Part shown: positions 37,590 through 46,351 of the stretch, one piece after another
Numbering within the stretch: the stretch's first letter is position 1
Layout of the letters: the number at the start of each line of letters is the position of its first letter
Made by a program: the position numbers and the translations under genes
From: an uncultured Myroides sp.
GTDB taxonomy: Bacteria > Bacteroidota > Bacteroidia > Flavobacteriales > Flavobacteriaceae
Assembly: GCA_913777665.1 (NCBI GenBank)
Contig: CAJYTF010000016.1
Span: 45,252-109,251, forward strand
Length of the DNA: 64,000 nucleotides
Reading direction: 5' to 3'
The notes under the pieces: generated by a model
The model's input: the letters and a program-made list of their open reading frames with translations, nothing else
Told to the model about the DNA's origin: nothing
The model's database searches: none

Positions 37590-37615
37590 GATAACAACAT
37601 TTAATTATTTACATC

Positions 37616-39292
37616 ATGAAAAAATTAGTACTAAGTGCAGCAGTAGCTTTCTTTGCAACAGCTTCGGCAATGGCACAAACAAACGTTGACAATTCTACTC
37701 AGAGTGGAACAGGTCACCAAGGAACAACTACCCAAACTGGTAGTGACAACAACAACCTTTTAAATCAATCTGGTAGCAATCATGCTTCTACAGTAGATCA
37801 ATTAGGTGATGATAATATTGCTGTAACTTCGCAATCAGGTTCAGGAAGCGAAAGTTTTATTAACCAAGATGGTGATTTAAACTGGGCATCAACTACGCAA
37901 TCGGGATCAAACCAAGCAAGTAACGTTGAACAAAATGGTAGCGATAATGATGCATCAACTACGCAATCTGGATCAAACCAAGTAAGTAACGTTGATCAAA
38001 ATGGAAGCGGAAACTGGGCATTGGCTACACAATCAGGATCAAACCATGTAAGTAACGTTGATCAAAATGGTAGTAACAACGACGCAACAACTACACAAAG
38101 CGGTAATGGAAGTAATAGTCTTGTTGATCAAGATGGATCAGACAATATTGCATTAGTTACTCAATCTGAATTAAGTAATTTAAGTGAATTATCTCAAGAC
38201 GGAGCGGTTAACAAAGCTACCATCTCTCAAAGAGGTGACAACGAGTCATTCATGGAACAAGATGGCGATAACAACACAGCTACTTTAACACAATGGGGTA
38301 CTGGAAACATGTCTGACTTACTACAAGATGGTGATAGAAACACTGCTACAATTACACAATCTACTACTATAAGAGTTTCTGACGATAATACTTCTTATGC
38401 AGAACAAATTGGTGATGACAACCGATTAATAGTTGCTCAAGTAAACAATGGTAGCAATACATCTACTTCATTACAAATGGGAGATGACAACTACACAAAA
38501 GTAACTTTAAATGGAGTTAATAACGTAACCGATGTAGCACAGATGGGTGATGGAAACTTTGTTGATACCTTCCAAAATTACAGATCAAACGAATTAACTA
38601 TTACGCAATTAGGTGACGATAACACTGCTACTGAATACACAATTGGTAACTTTAACGAATCTGAAGTATCTCAAATTGGTAATGGTAACACTTCTTCTAT
38701 TGACAGACATGTAGGTAAAGTTTTTGCTAACCCTTCTCATAACAACTTTGCTAGTGTTTCACAAGTTGGTTCAGACAATACTTCTGGAATTGTTCAATTT
38801 GGTGACGATAACGACGCAATGGTTATGCAATTAGGTACTGACAACGAGTCTTTAATTGCGCAAATGGGCGATGGAAATAATGCAAATGTTTTTCAATCAA
38901 TCTCTGGTAACACAGCAGATGTTCTACAAAATGGTGATTTAAACACAGCAGATGTTGACCAAACCGGTTTCTCTAACATGGTAGATATCGATCAAGTTGG
39001 TGATAGCAATACCGCTACTGCTACTCAAGGATTTTCTTTGTTAGGTGCACTTCGTAACGAAATTGTAATTTCACAAACTGGAGATGGCAATACAGCTACA
39101 GGTTTACAAAACGGATTAAGATCATGGGATAACAGCATTAGTGTAATGCAAGACGGTGATTTTAACACTGCAATGAATACACAAACAGGAAGAGATCATA
39201 CTGCTTTAATTTCACAATCTGGTAACAACCACATGCACACAGGTACGCAGTCTGGGACAAATAACTCTATTACTGTAACACAATCTAACTAA
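37616..39292 (+). CDS. Very long curlin (CsgA/CsgB family) amyloid subunit
   Basis: A 558-residue secreted curlin. A signal peptide (1-21, MKKLVLSAAVAFFATASAMAQ) precedes some two dozen repeats of about 22 residues, each made of two half-units of the form (Q/T)xGxxNxAxxxQ. The Gln/Asn/Gly spacing is the amyloid-forming strand-turn-strand of curli. E. coli CsgA has five such repeats in 151 residues, so this subunit is about four times longer. Codons for repeats near 37899-38070 are nearly identical in 66-bp units, showing recent internal duplication. It heads the curli operon, which supplies the secretion pore and chaperones. Confidence 0.92.
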   Translation: MKKLVLSAAVAFFATASAMAQTNVDNSTQSGTGHQGTTTQTGSDNNNLLNQSGSNHASTVDQLGDDNIAVTSQSGSGSESFINQDGDLNWASTTQSGSNQASNVEQNGSDNDASTTQSGSNQVSNVDQNGSGNWALATQSGSNHVSNVDQNGSNNDATTTQSGNGSNSLVDQDGSDNIALVTQSELSNLSELSQDGAVNKATISQRGDNESFMEQDGDNNTATLTQWGTGNMSDLLQDGDRNTATITQSTTIRVSDDNTSYAEQIGDDNRLIVAQVNNGSNTSTSLQMGDDNYTKVTLNGVNNVTDVAQMGDGNFVDTFQNYRSNELTITQLGDDNTATEYTIGNFNESEVSQIGNGNTSSIDRHVGKVFANPSHNNFASVSQVGSDNTSGIVQFGDDNDAMVMQLGTDNESLIAQMGDGNNANVFQSISGNTADVLQNGDLNTADVDQTGFSNMVDIDQVGDSNTATATQGFSLLGALRNEIVISQTGDGNTATGLQNGLRSWDNSISVMQDGDFNTAMNTQTGRDHTALISQSGNNHMHTGTQSGTNNSITVTQSN

Positions 39293-39329
39293 TATCATTT
39301 TAAAAGATATTATTGTTTAATTGTTAAAA

Positions 39330-39387
39330 AAAGCTGTTCTTAATAAATTTCTAAGTATTTACGATTTTTATTAAGACAGTTTTTTTA
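39330..39387 (+). terminator. Hairpin between the two curlin genes (attenuator)
   Basis: CTGTTCTTAATAA / TTATTAAGACAG stem with a T7 run, in the 134-bp gap after the long curlin. Partial termination here would give more curlin than secretion proteins. Confidence 0.6.
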
Positions 39388-39426
39388 ATTCAAAATAGTA
39401 TATAAAATAAATCTAATTACTATATC

Positions 39427-39825
39427 ATGAAAAATATACTATCAATAATTTTGGCACTTTTTGGAACATTAACAGCAAGTGCACAACAAGCAAATAATTC
39501 TTTAGCTAATAACAAAGAATTGCAAAAAGTACATCCTGAAACTTTAATGCTTAACGCATTAAATAGTACGCAAGGTACCTACATAGTACAAACCGGAAAT
39601 TATAATGAGGTTGCTATTGAAGCCCAGCAAATGCAGGTAAATCAAACGGGTGATCATCAGCTTTTGTATTATACCGAAACATCAAAATTAGAACCTTCTA
39701 ACATGAACATAAATATGGAAGGTGCTAACAATTACATTGAAATTTACGGCAATAACAGCATTATGGAAAACATGTCTATTAATGTGCAGGGAAATGACCG
39801 TAGCGTAATTATAAGAAATTACTAA
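39427..39825 (+). CDS. Short curlin-like protein (possible nucleator)
   Basis: A 132-residue secreted protein. After a signal peptide (to about residue 20, TASAQQ) and a 30-residue linker it has about four curlin-like half-units (STQGTYIVQTGNYNEVAIEAQ, ANNYIEIYGNNSIMENMSINVQGN). It ends in a non-repeat basic tail, VIIRNY. CsgB, the E. coli nucleator, also differs from CsgA in its C-terminal repeat and basic residues, so a nucleator role is plausible but unproven. Its stop overlaps the csgE-like start (TAATG). Confidence 0.75.
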   Translation: MKNILSIILALFGTLTASAQQANNSLANNKELQKVHPETLMLNALNSTQGTYIVQTGNYNEVAIEAQQMQVNQTGDHQLLYYTETSKLEPSNMNINMEGANNYIEIYGNNSIMENMSINVQGNDRSVIIRNY

Positions 39826-40544
39826 TGAACAGATTTAGCATCATATTATTATTTTTCAGTTTGTTCTCTATTTTTTCTGTGGCTCAGGAAAACAGAGACA
39901 GCTTAATTGTGGCAAAAATCGAGGTGGTTCAATCAGAAAACACCTTAACCTTTCATCCATCGGTACAAAACAAAGGTGTGTATCATTATGAATTAGATTA
40001 TTTACTGCTTGTTAAAAAAACCGATGCCAACAAAAATTTATCGGTAAGTCAACAAAAAGGCAAATTTACGTTAGAGCCAAATCAAATTGAAAGTTTATCA
40101 ACCACAACCGTTAACCAAACATCAAAACAAAAAGTAACAGCGATTTTATTTATTCGTGATGAAGTGGAAAACCGCTTAATCACAAAAGATTCCATTCAAA
40201 TAACAACCAAAGAATTAAGACCAATTAAAGAATCGTCTTTAAGCATCATGAAAGGAATTGTTGTAGATGATTCTAAAACCAAAATGGGCAGAGATTATTA
40301 CGATCTTTTTTATTCAACCTACAACCAATATCCAACAAAATTCGATTTTATAATAAACATTACCGAGTTACCCCACAGAGGCTTATCAAGCATTGTGCAG
40401 GTTAAGGTAGATCAAGACCTCATCCTTGAATTTTTTACAAATCCCGACGAAGAGTTTATCAAAGAGCAGGTTGCTACTACCTTTCAAAGACTAATAAGTT
40501 ACGCTAACCATAGGGGAAAATTGAAAAATGAGTTCACTTACTAA
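39825..40544 (+). CDS. csgE: CsgE with an extra N-terminal domain
   Basis: A 239-residue periplasmic protein; E. coli CsgE has 129. Signal peptide 1-20 (ends VAQ). The C-terminal 105 residues are CsgE: GIVVDDSKTKMGRDYYDLFY...DFIINITELP...VQVKVDQDLILEFF, the cap that escorts curlin to the CsgG pore. The middle (about 25-130, with YHYELDYLLLVKKT, KGKFTLEPNQIESLS and KVTAILFIRD) is a beta-sandwich-like segment whose pattern resembles CsgH, the curli-inhibiting chaperone of alphaproteobacteria. If right, this is a CsgH-CsgE fusion. The resemblance is my reading of the strand pattern, not an alignment. Confidence 0.85.
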   Translation: MNRFSIILLFFSLFSIFSVAQENRDSLIVAKIEVVQSENTLTFHPSVQNKGVYHYELDYLLLVKKTDANKNLSVSQQKGKFTLEPNQIESLSTTTVNQTSKQKVTAILFIRDEVENRLITKDSIQITTKELRPIKESSLSIMKGIVVDDSKTKMGRDYYDLFYSTYNQYPTKFDFIINITELPHRGLSSIVQVKVDQDLILEFFTNPDEEFIKEQVATTFQRLISYANHRGKLKNEFTY

Positions 40545-40556
40545 ACAACTACAAAA

Positions 40557-40952
40557 ATGAAAACTATTATATCAACCATATTTATACTACTTTTTGCAAG
40601 TACAACAGGATTTGCACAACAATTAGTATATACACCGGTAAACCCTAATTTTGGTGGAAACCCGCTAAATTACAGTGGTTTATTAGCATCGGCAAATGCG
40701 CAGAATAAATTCGACGACAATAAAAATTCGTCAAACAGCAGTTTGTTAGATAATTTTTCGGAAACCGTTAAACGTCAGATTTTATCGCAGCTTTCACGAG
40801 GTTTGTTTGATGATAACAAAAACTTGGAGAATTTAGAAGAAGGTACTTTTGAAATTGGCGATTTAATAATTTCTATAGACGAAACCAGAACCGGAACCGT
40901 AATTAGAATTATTGATAACAAAACAGGCGAAACAACCGAAATTATCTTATAA
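40557..40952 (+). CDS. csgF: Curli assembly protein CsgF
   Basis: A 131-residue secreted accessory factor that binds the CsgG pore and passes the nucleator to the outer surface. After the signal peptide (1-20) the mature start QQLVYTPVNPNFGGNPLNYSGLL is the family hallmark that plugs the CsgG constriction, followed by ANAQNKF, a polar linker, LDNFSETVKRQILSQL and the C-terminal beta-region DNKTGETTEIIL. It lies 12 bp after csgE and 17 bp before csgG. Confidence 0.95.
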   Translation: MKTIISTIFILLFASTTGFAQQLVYTPVNPNFGGNPLNYSGLLASANAQNKFDDNKNSSNSSLLDNFSETVKRQILSQLSRGLFDDNKNLENLEEGTFEIGDLIISIDETRTGTVIRIIDNKTGETTEIIL

Positions 40953-40969
40953 ACAAGCACACAAAAAAC

Positions 40970-42340
40970 ATGAAACTATCTAAAATAAACAGTCTGCTTG
41001 TTTTAATTTCTTTAGGATTTCTTCAAAGTTGCGGCGTTTTTTTTACACCACCTACAGGAATTGAAGAACATTCTGTGATTGGCGAAATAACAGCGTCTGA
41101 AAAAGATTTTAAAAAGCTACCTGCTCCGCAAGATCCTATTGTGGTGGGGGTTTACAAGTTCAGAGATCAAACCGGGCAGTACAAAGCATCAAATATGGGA
41201 GCCAATTGGAGTACCGCAGTACCACAGGGTTTAACAACTATTCTGATAAAATCGTTAGAAGACAGTAAATGGTTTGCCCCTATTGAACGTGAAAATATCG
41301 GGAATTTACTGAACGAACGACAAATAATCAGAACTACCCGTCAGGAATATTCAAACGGTCAAGGTACAGACAATCTTCCGCCGTTGCTTTTTGCAGGTAT
41401 TTTGTTAGAAGGTGGTGTAATTTCGTACGATACAAATATACTTACAGGCGGTGCCGGTGCTCGATATTTCGGTATTGGAGGATCTAGCGAATACAGACAA
41501 GATCGTATTACAGTCTATTTGCGTGCAGTTTCTACCAATTCAGGTAAAATATTAAAAACGGTTTACACATCTAAAACCATTCTTTCGCAATCTATCAACG
41601 CCAGCATGTTTAGATATGTTGATGTTGAACGATTAATGGAAGCCGAAGTAGGCATTACCAACAACGAACCGGTGCAAATGGCAGTTACCGAAGCCATTAA
41701 CAAAGCCGTTTATTTATTGGTTTTAGAAGGCATTAAAGACAATGTTTGGAACACTAAAAACGAAGATAAAAGCAAAGCCGATTTATTGATTAACGAATAC
41801 AATCAGGAAATTGTAGAAAGTAATAAACGTGTTGCCGGAAAAGGCGTTTGGGATAGTAACCGTCGTTCAACTTTTTCTTTAGGCGGATCTTTAACCTTAA
41901 ATTCTTTACGAGGCGATTATCCGGATATTGTGAAAGAATTAGGTGCTACTGCCAATTTTAAATACTTGTTTTCTGATTATTTTAATTTGAGTTTATCTTA
42001 CGGATATCAAAACCTGGGATCACCAAAATACTTTAAATCACAATTTACTTCAGCCGAAGCCGATTTAGAATATTTAATGCTTCCGTTTAATAACTTCACT
42101 CCTTATTTTTCGGCAGGTATCGGATCGATAAAAGACATAAAAACACCCGATAAAAAAATTCAGTTTAAAACGCAGATTGGTGCCGGATTAGAACTATTGG
42201 TTGCCAAAAATGTTGGTATTAGAGGGTTTGCAAAATACCACATTGGTATCGATGATGATTGGGACAATATGGTATCGGGCAAAAGAGACGATCATTTTTT
42301 ACAGTACGGCATTGGCTTACAAGTTTATCTGGGTAAATAA
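40970..42340 (+). CDS. csgG: CsgG curli secretion pore with a C-terminal barrel-like extension
   Basis: A 456-residue outer-membrane lipoprotein (E. coli CsgG: 277). Lipobox LQSC with the acylated Cys at about 21; the CsgG core (about 25-280) shows IVVGVYKFRDQTGQYK, WFAPIERENIGNLLNERQII and the pore-forming TVYLRAVSTNSGKIL. The last 170 residues (from SNRRSTFSLGGSLTLN) are alternating-hydrophobic strands ending GIGLQVYLGK, as in outer-membrane beta-barrels of the OmpA-like type. The extension could anchor or gate the pore or help bind fibres. Confidence 0.93.
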   Translation: MKLSKINSLLVLISLGFLQSCGVFFTPPTGIEEHSVIGEITASEKDFKKLPAPQDPIVVGVYKFRDQTGQYKASNMGANWSTAVPQGLTTILIKSLEDSKWFAPIERENIGNLLNERQIIRTTRQEYSNGQGTDNLPPLLFAGILLEGGVISYDTNILTGGAGARYFGIGGSSEYRQDRITVYLRAVSTNSGKILKTVYTSKTILSQSINASMFRYVDVERLMEAEVGITNNEPVQMAVTEAINKAVYLLVLEGIKDNVWNTKNEDKSKADLLINEYNQEIVESNKRVAGKGVWDSNRRSTFSLGGSLTLNSLRGDYPDIVKELGATANFKYLFSDYFNLSLSYGYQNLGSPKYFKSQFTSAEADLEYLMLPFNNFTPYFSAGIGSIKDIKTPDKKIQFKTQIGAGLELLVAKNVGIRGFAKYHIGIDDDWDNMVSGKRDDHFLQYGIGLQVYLGK

Positions 42341-42359
42341 CAACAATATATCTTAACAC

Positions 42360-43850
42360 ATGAAATCACTATACTTTTTTATACTAACCTTGCTTTCACT
42401 TGCTTTTGTAAGTTGTAGCGAAGATACAGTAGATGGAAATGCCAAGGGAACATTAACCGGAAGCGTGCGTTTAGAGGCATCTAACGAACCATTGGCTAAC
42501 GTTAAAATCACAACAACACCTGCAACCACAACGGTTTTTACTGATGAAAAGGGTAATTTTGAAATTTTAGGAACCATGCCAATGGGCGATTTTTCTGTTC
42601 GTGCTGAATTGAAAGGATACGTTACCGAATATCAAGCTGTAAGCATTATTGAGTACGAACAAAAAGTGCAAATTGTTTTTGAAATGGTTACCGATGAATC
42701 TTTGAATTCGCCACCAACCGTTCCTACTCTTGTTGCGCCAAATAATCTGGCTACCAATTTAACCAACAATGTAGAATTAGAATGGGATGCTACAGATAAG
42801 GATAAAGACGAGCTTATTTACAAGTTGATTTTTACAAACAACCGTACCAATAATCGTGTAGAAATTCCGAATCTGAAAACAAAAAAAATCACAATGACCG
42901 ATTTGGATTTCGGAACAACCTACACTTGGCAAATTGTAGCATCAGACAGTATTAACGATGATGTTTACAGCGAAGCTTTTCAGTTTACCGTTCGTAAAAA
43001 TCCAGAATACCGTTATCATTTCGTTCGTAAAGGTTTGGGTAGCTATAACGTTATGGCGACCGATTTAACCGAATTTATAACCATAACTCCGCTAACCAAT
43101 TCTACCTGGCGACCGCGTAAAAACAATACAGCGAACAGATTGGCTTATTTGCAAACGTATAGCGGACAAACGCATTTATTTACATCAGATTTAGACGGAC
43201 AGAACGAAGTAAAAATCAGTCAGACACCTGTGAACGGATTCCGAAGCGATCAATTATCATACGCATGGAAAGCAGATGGAAGCGAGTTTATTTTTCCAAG
43301 CTTTGATAAATTGTATAGAATTAACAGCAATGGTACAGGACAAACACAGATTTATCAAACCGCAGACGGTCATTTTATATCAAAATGCGCTTGGAGCAAC
43401 GACGGATCTAAAATTGCAATCGTTACAAACAACATCAATGGTTATCAGGCAAAAATAATTATTTTAGATGCCAATGGTAATTTGTTACAAACGATCTTTC
43501 AAGGAAATATCGGAGCTGTTGGCGGATTAGATTTTGATGCAAACGGAACTAAACTGCTTTATACTCACGATGTTTCTGGTAACGAAGACTGGCAATACCG
43601 CCAATTGGATACACGCATTTTTGTGTACGATTTTAATAGCAATACGCACAAAGATATTTCTTCTATCAGTTTAAAACCAATGGGTATGGTTGATATCGAT
43701 CCTATGTTTTCGCCGAACAGTTCAGAAATTATTTTTACAAGTACATCCAACGATATGATTTCGCAAAAGAATATTTATAAGATTGATTTGAACGATGACG
43801 ATGTTAGGACTCTAATAATCAGCAACGCAGAAATGGTCGACTTTAAATAA
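42360..43850 (+). CDS. Curli-operon lipoprotein: carboxypeptidase-regulatory, FN3 and TolB-like propeller domains
   Basis: A 496-residue lipoprotein (lipobox FVSC, Cys at about 19). Domain order: a carboxypeptidase-regulatory-like beta-sandwich (about 30-110, GTLTGSVRLEASNEPLANVKI); a fibronectin type III-like domain (about 117-212, YTWQIVASDS); and a six- or seven-bladed propeller of TolB/PD40 repeats (about 235-490, SYAWKADGSEFIF, CAWSNDGSKIAIV, DPMFSPNSSEIIFTS). It is the last gene of the curli operon and probably sits at the outer membrane as a scaffold or fibre anchor. I know no standard csg name for it. Confidence 0.8.
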   Translation: MKSLYFFILTLLSLAFVSCSEDTVDGNAKGTLTGSVRLEASNEPLANVKITTTPATTTVFTDEKGNFEILGTMPMGDFSVRAELKGYVTEYQAVSIIEYEQKVQIVFEMVTDESLNSPPTVPTLVAPNNLATNLTNNVELEWDATDKDKDELIYKLIFTNNRTNNRVEIPNLKTKKITMTDLDFGTTYTWQIVASDSINDDVYSEAFQFTVRKNPEYRYHFVRKGLGSYNVMATDLTEFITITPLTNSTWRPRKNNTANRLAYLQTYSGQTHLFTSDLDGQNEVKISQTPVNGFRSDQLSYAWKADGSEFIFPSFDKLYRINSNGTGQTQIYQTADGHFISKCAWSNDGSKIAIVTNNINGYQAKIIILDANGNLLQTIFQGNIGAVGGLDFDANGTKLLYTHDVSGNEDWQYRQLDTRIFVYDFNSNTHKDISSISLKPMGMVDIDPMFSPNSSEIIFTSTSNDMISQKNIYKIDLNDDDVRTLIISNAEMVDFK

Positions 43851-43867
43851 CAAACAAATTAGAACAA

Positions 43868-43899
43868 AATAAACCGCTATTTTCATAGCGGTTTATTAA
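43868..43899. terminator. Terminator of the curli operon
   Basis: AAACCGCTAT / ATAGCGGTTT stem between convergent genes. Confidence 0.8.
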
Positions 43900-43923
43900 T
43901 TTAGTTAAGTGTGGTGTGTGTTT

Positions 43924-44622
43924 TTACAATGCGTATAAATTACTTTTAATTGCAACCTTTACCATAGATGCCGTGTTTTTAACTCCCAATTTGGTTAATA
44001 TTTTACGGCGGTGTGTTTCTACGGTGTGTAAGCTTAAAAAAAGATCTTCAGAAATTTCGCGCGTACTTTTTCCATCACAAATATATCCTAGTATTTCTTT
44101 TTCACGGTTTGTTAAATCAGAATATAAAAGCACATCATTTTCAATATCATTTGTTTTTTCTTTAACCAAATCAGTGTTTTCTACCGAATGAAAAAAGTAT
44201 TCAACGATTAAATTCCAATATTCGTTTGATAAAACTTTATTTCCTTTTAAAATTTTTTCAACAAAATCAATAAACTGATCCGATAAAATATTATTGTTAA
44301 TCACGCCCATAACTCCAATTTCAAACAAAAGCTTTACATCGCTTATATTAATGTTTGATGTTATGATCAGTATTTTAAAATCAGAATTCAGGGTCATTAA
44401 ATGTAACAAATGGTTAAAATCTTTATTAGAGAATTTTACCACATCGTATATTAATAATTCAGGCTGATTTCTAACATCTGATTTTGCATTTATCAGGTCC
44501 TGTAAATTTTCCTTTCGAACAATCTTTGCATCTGAAGAAATCTTTGTAAGCATTAAATTCTCAATTCCCTCTGAAAAAATAGGATTGTTGATTATTGTGT
44601 ACACTTGTAATTTTTCGTTCAT
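43924..44622 (-). CDS. LuxR-type regulator with degenerate receiver (CsgD-like)
   Basis: A 232-residue protein: a receiver-like domain (1-125) and a LuxR helix-turn-helix (about 168-230, LTNREKEILGYICDGKSTREIS...TVETHRRKILTKLGV). The receiver has lost the acidic pair (IINNP, Asn12-Asn13) and the conserved Lys (Asn109/110), while Asp60 remains, so normal phosphorylation is unlikely. E. coli CsgD, the curli activator, also has a non-canonical receiver. The gene is convergent with the curli operon, from which it is separated only by a terminator. A role in curli control is inference from position and design. Confidence 0.82.
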   Translation of the reverse strand: MNEKLQVYTIINNPIFSEGIENLMLTKISSDAKIVRKENLQDLINAKSDVRNQPELLIYDVVKFSNKDFNHLLHLMTLNSDFKILIITSNINISDVKLLFEIGVMGVINNNILSDQFIDFVEKILKGNKVLSNEYWNLIVEYFFHSVENTDLVKEKTNDIENDVLLYSDLTNREKEILGYICDGKSTREISEDLFLSLHTVETHRRKILTKLGVKNTASMVKVAIKSNLYAL

Positions 44623-44867
44623 ATTTATTATGTTTTTAGGTAAGCGTTAAAAGTGTTTTTAACTTAAAAAGCCTTAGTAAACATTTTCTAAACAAATAAA
44701 GTGCACTATGCTGTTTATCAAGTATTATTCAGATCAATTGTTCTAAACCCAACTTATGCAATGCGTGGTAATAATATATTTTGATAGTTTCTGTTTTAAG
44801 CCCCCTTAAGTATAGTACCAAAATTGTTAAAAAAAAGCCAACGCTTTTAGGTAGAAATTACCTGAAA

Positions 44868-44894
44868 TAAAAAAACAGGTAAAAATACCTGCTT
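44868..44894 (-). terminator. Terminator of the five-gene signalling operon
   Basis: ACAGGTA / TACCTG stem with a T7 run on the minus strand, just after the response regulator stop; a second weak hairpin lies at 44849-44863. The remaining gap to 44622 holds no supported ORF. Confidence 0.7.
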
Positions 44895-44905
44895 TGATTA
44901 TTTTG

Positions 44906-45583
44906 TTAGTTTAAAGAGAGTTCTTCGAGCGTTACAATGTGTTTCTGAAGTGCGTAAACAATAAGTCCGGCAACGTTTCGAACGCCAATTTTAGTAAACA
45001 AGTTATTCTTATGTCCTTCAACTGTACGCTGAGTTATAAATAAATGCTCACCAATTTCTTTTGCTGTTTTTTGCTGGCACAATAACTTTATGATTTCCTT
45101 TTCACGGTCGGTTAGCAATTCGTCTTCATCGATCATTGGTTTTGATACTTTAGACGAAATTTGTTCGCGCAGAATTTCCATTTGATCTTTATTCAGATAA
45201 AAACCATTCTTATGAACCTGCTTAACAATATCAAGCAGTTCAAACGGAGACATCCCTTTAGGTAAAAAGCCAGCAACACCTTCTTTGGTCATAAATCCTA
45301 TGGAATTATCCTGATAGTGCGATGATACAACGACAACCTTTAACTCGGGATGATTTGTTTTAACGTGTTTAAGTACTTCTAGCCCATCTATTGTTTTCAT
45401 TTTTAAATCGAGCAGCAGAATATCTATCGGCTCGGTATTTTTCTCTTCTAAATAATTAAATAACTGGTATCCGTCTGTAGTATCATATACCACCTGTGTT
45501 GACTTATCCTGGTTAAAAAAACTTTTTAATAATGTTACAATTAAGTAATCATCATCAACTAATGCTAATTTTATTTTTTCCAT
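44906..45583 (-). CDS. NarL-type response regulator
   Basis: A 225-residue two-component regulator. The receiver (1-120) keeps all key residues: acidic cluster at 10-12 (LVDDD), phosphorylated Asp59 (LLLDLKM), the Ser/Thr in VVVSSH and the Lys in GFLPKG. The LuxR helix-turn-helix (about 155-220) contains LTDREKEIIKLLCQQKTAKEIGEHLFITQRTVEGH. The gene overlaps the 3-prime end of the histidine kinase gene by 29 bp, showing that they form a pair. It ends the operon that starts at 48370. Confidence 0.93.
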   Translation of the reverse strand: MEKIKLALVDDDYLIVTLLKSFFNQDKSTQVVYDTTDGYQLFNYLEEKNTEPIDILLLDLKMKTIDGLEVLKHVKTNHPELKVVVVSSHYQDNSIGFMTKEGVAGFLPKGMSPFELLDIVKQVHKNGFYLNKDQMEILREQISSKVSKPMIDEDELLTDREKEIIKLLCQQKTAKEIGEHLFITQRTVEGHKNNLFTKIGVRNVAGLIVYALQKHIVTLEELSLN

Positions 45584-46331
45584 TCTTTACAAAAAAAATA
45601 AAACGGGTTCCTTTTTCTTTTGAACTTTTGTATTTGTACTGCGCATTTAAATTATCGGTACGCAATGCAATATTTTGTAAACCAATGCCATTTTTAACTG
45701 TAGTGGTATTAAAGCCAATACCGTTATCTTTAACCAGTAAAACAATGTATTTATTGGTAATACGCAATGTTAAATCTACATGTGATGCTTTAGCGTGTTT
45801 GTGAACGTTATTTAATAGTTCTTGTAAGATACGCACCAGTTGTAATTTTATGGTTTTGTTTATGGGTCGATCTGTACGGACATCCACAACATGATCTATA
45901 TGATAAAAACTTCGCCAACTTTTTAAAATGGTTAATAAGTTATTTTCTAACGGTTTTTCTTCGTATAAAGGTGGCGATAATTCATGCGAAATCCTTCGCG
46001 ATTCATCTATTGCCGTTCCTAATAATTGATCTAACTCTTGTTGGTTGGATCCTATTGCGGCTTTTAAACGTATAACGGTTAGCGTACTGATGATGTTATC
46101 GTGCAAATCTGCCGCTATACGAATACGTTCGTTTTCTTGTGCTTCTAAACTAACTTGCAGTAACGAACGCTGATAATCCATTTTTATCCTGATTTCTTCA
46201 TCTTTAGACCGAAGAACTTTTCTATACGATATATAAAAAACGCTTATCAAGGTGCCTACAAGTAGTATCATTACCCCAATAATAATAACAACCCAGAGAA
46301 GCAATGTGTCGGAATTCTGCCATTTTTCCAT
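45555..46331 (-). CDS. NarL-type sensor histidine kinase
   Basis: A 258-residue kinase with one N-terminal membrane span (about 11-35), a coiled linker, a HisKA_3 dimerisation domain with phosphoacceptor His77 in AADLHDNIIS, and a HATPase domain (about 150-250) with LQELLNNVHKHAKA (N box), VKDNGIGF (G1) and GIGLQNI (G2). There is no sensing domain of its own, so the signal may come from the adjacent 7-TM protein or the lipoproteins of the operon. It partners the overlapping response regulator. Confidence 0.92.
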   Translation of the reverse strand: MEKWQNSDTLLLWVVIIIGVMILLVGTLISVFYISYRKVLRSKDEEIRIKMDYQRSLLQVSLEAQENERIRIAADLHDNIISTLTVIRLKAAIGSNQQELDQLLGTAIDESRRISHELSPPLYEEKPLENNLLTILKSWRSFYHIDHVVDVRTDRPINKTIKLQLVRILQELLNNVHKHAKASHVDLTLRITNKYIVLLVKDNGIGFNTTTVKNGIGLQNIALRTDNLNAQYKYKSSKEKGTRFIFFVKNGKNKISIS

Positions 46332-46351
46332 ATTTTGTGCCCATTGAATAT

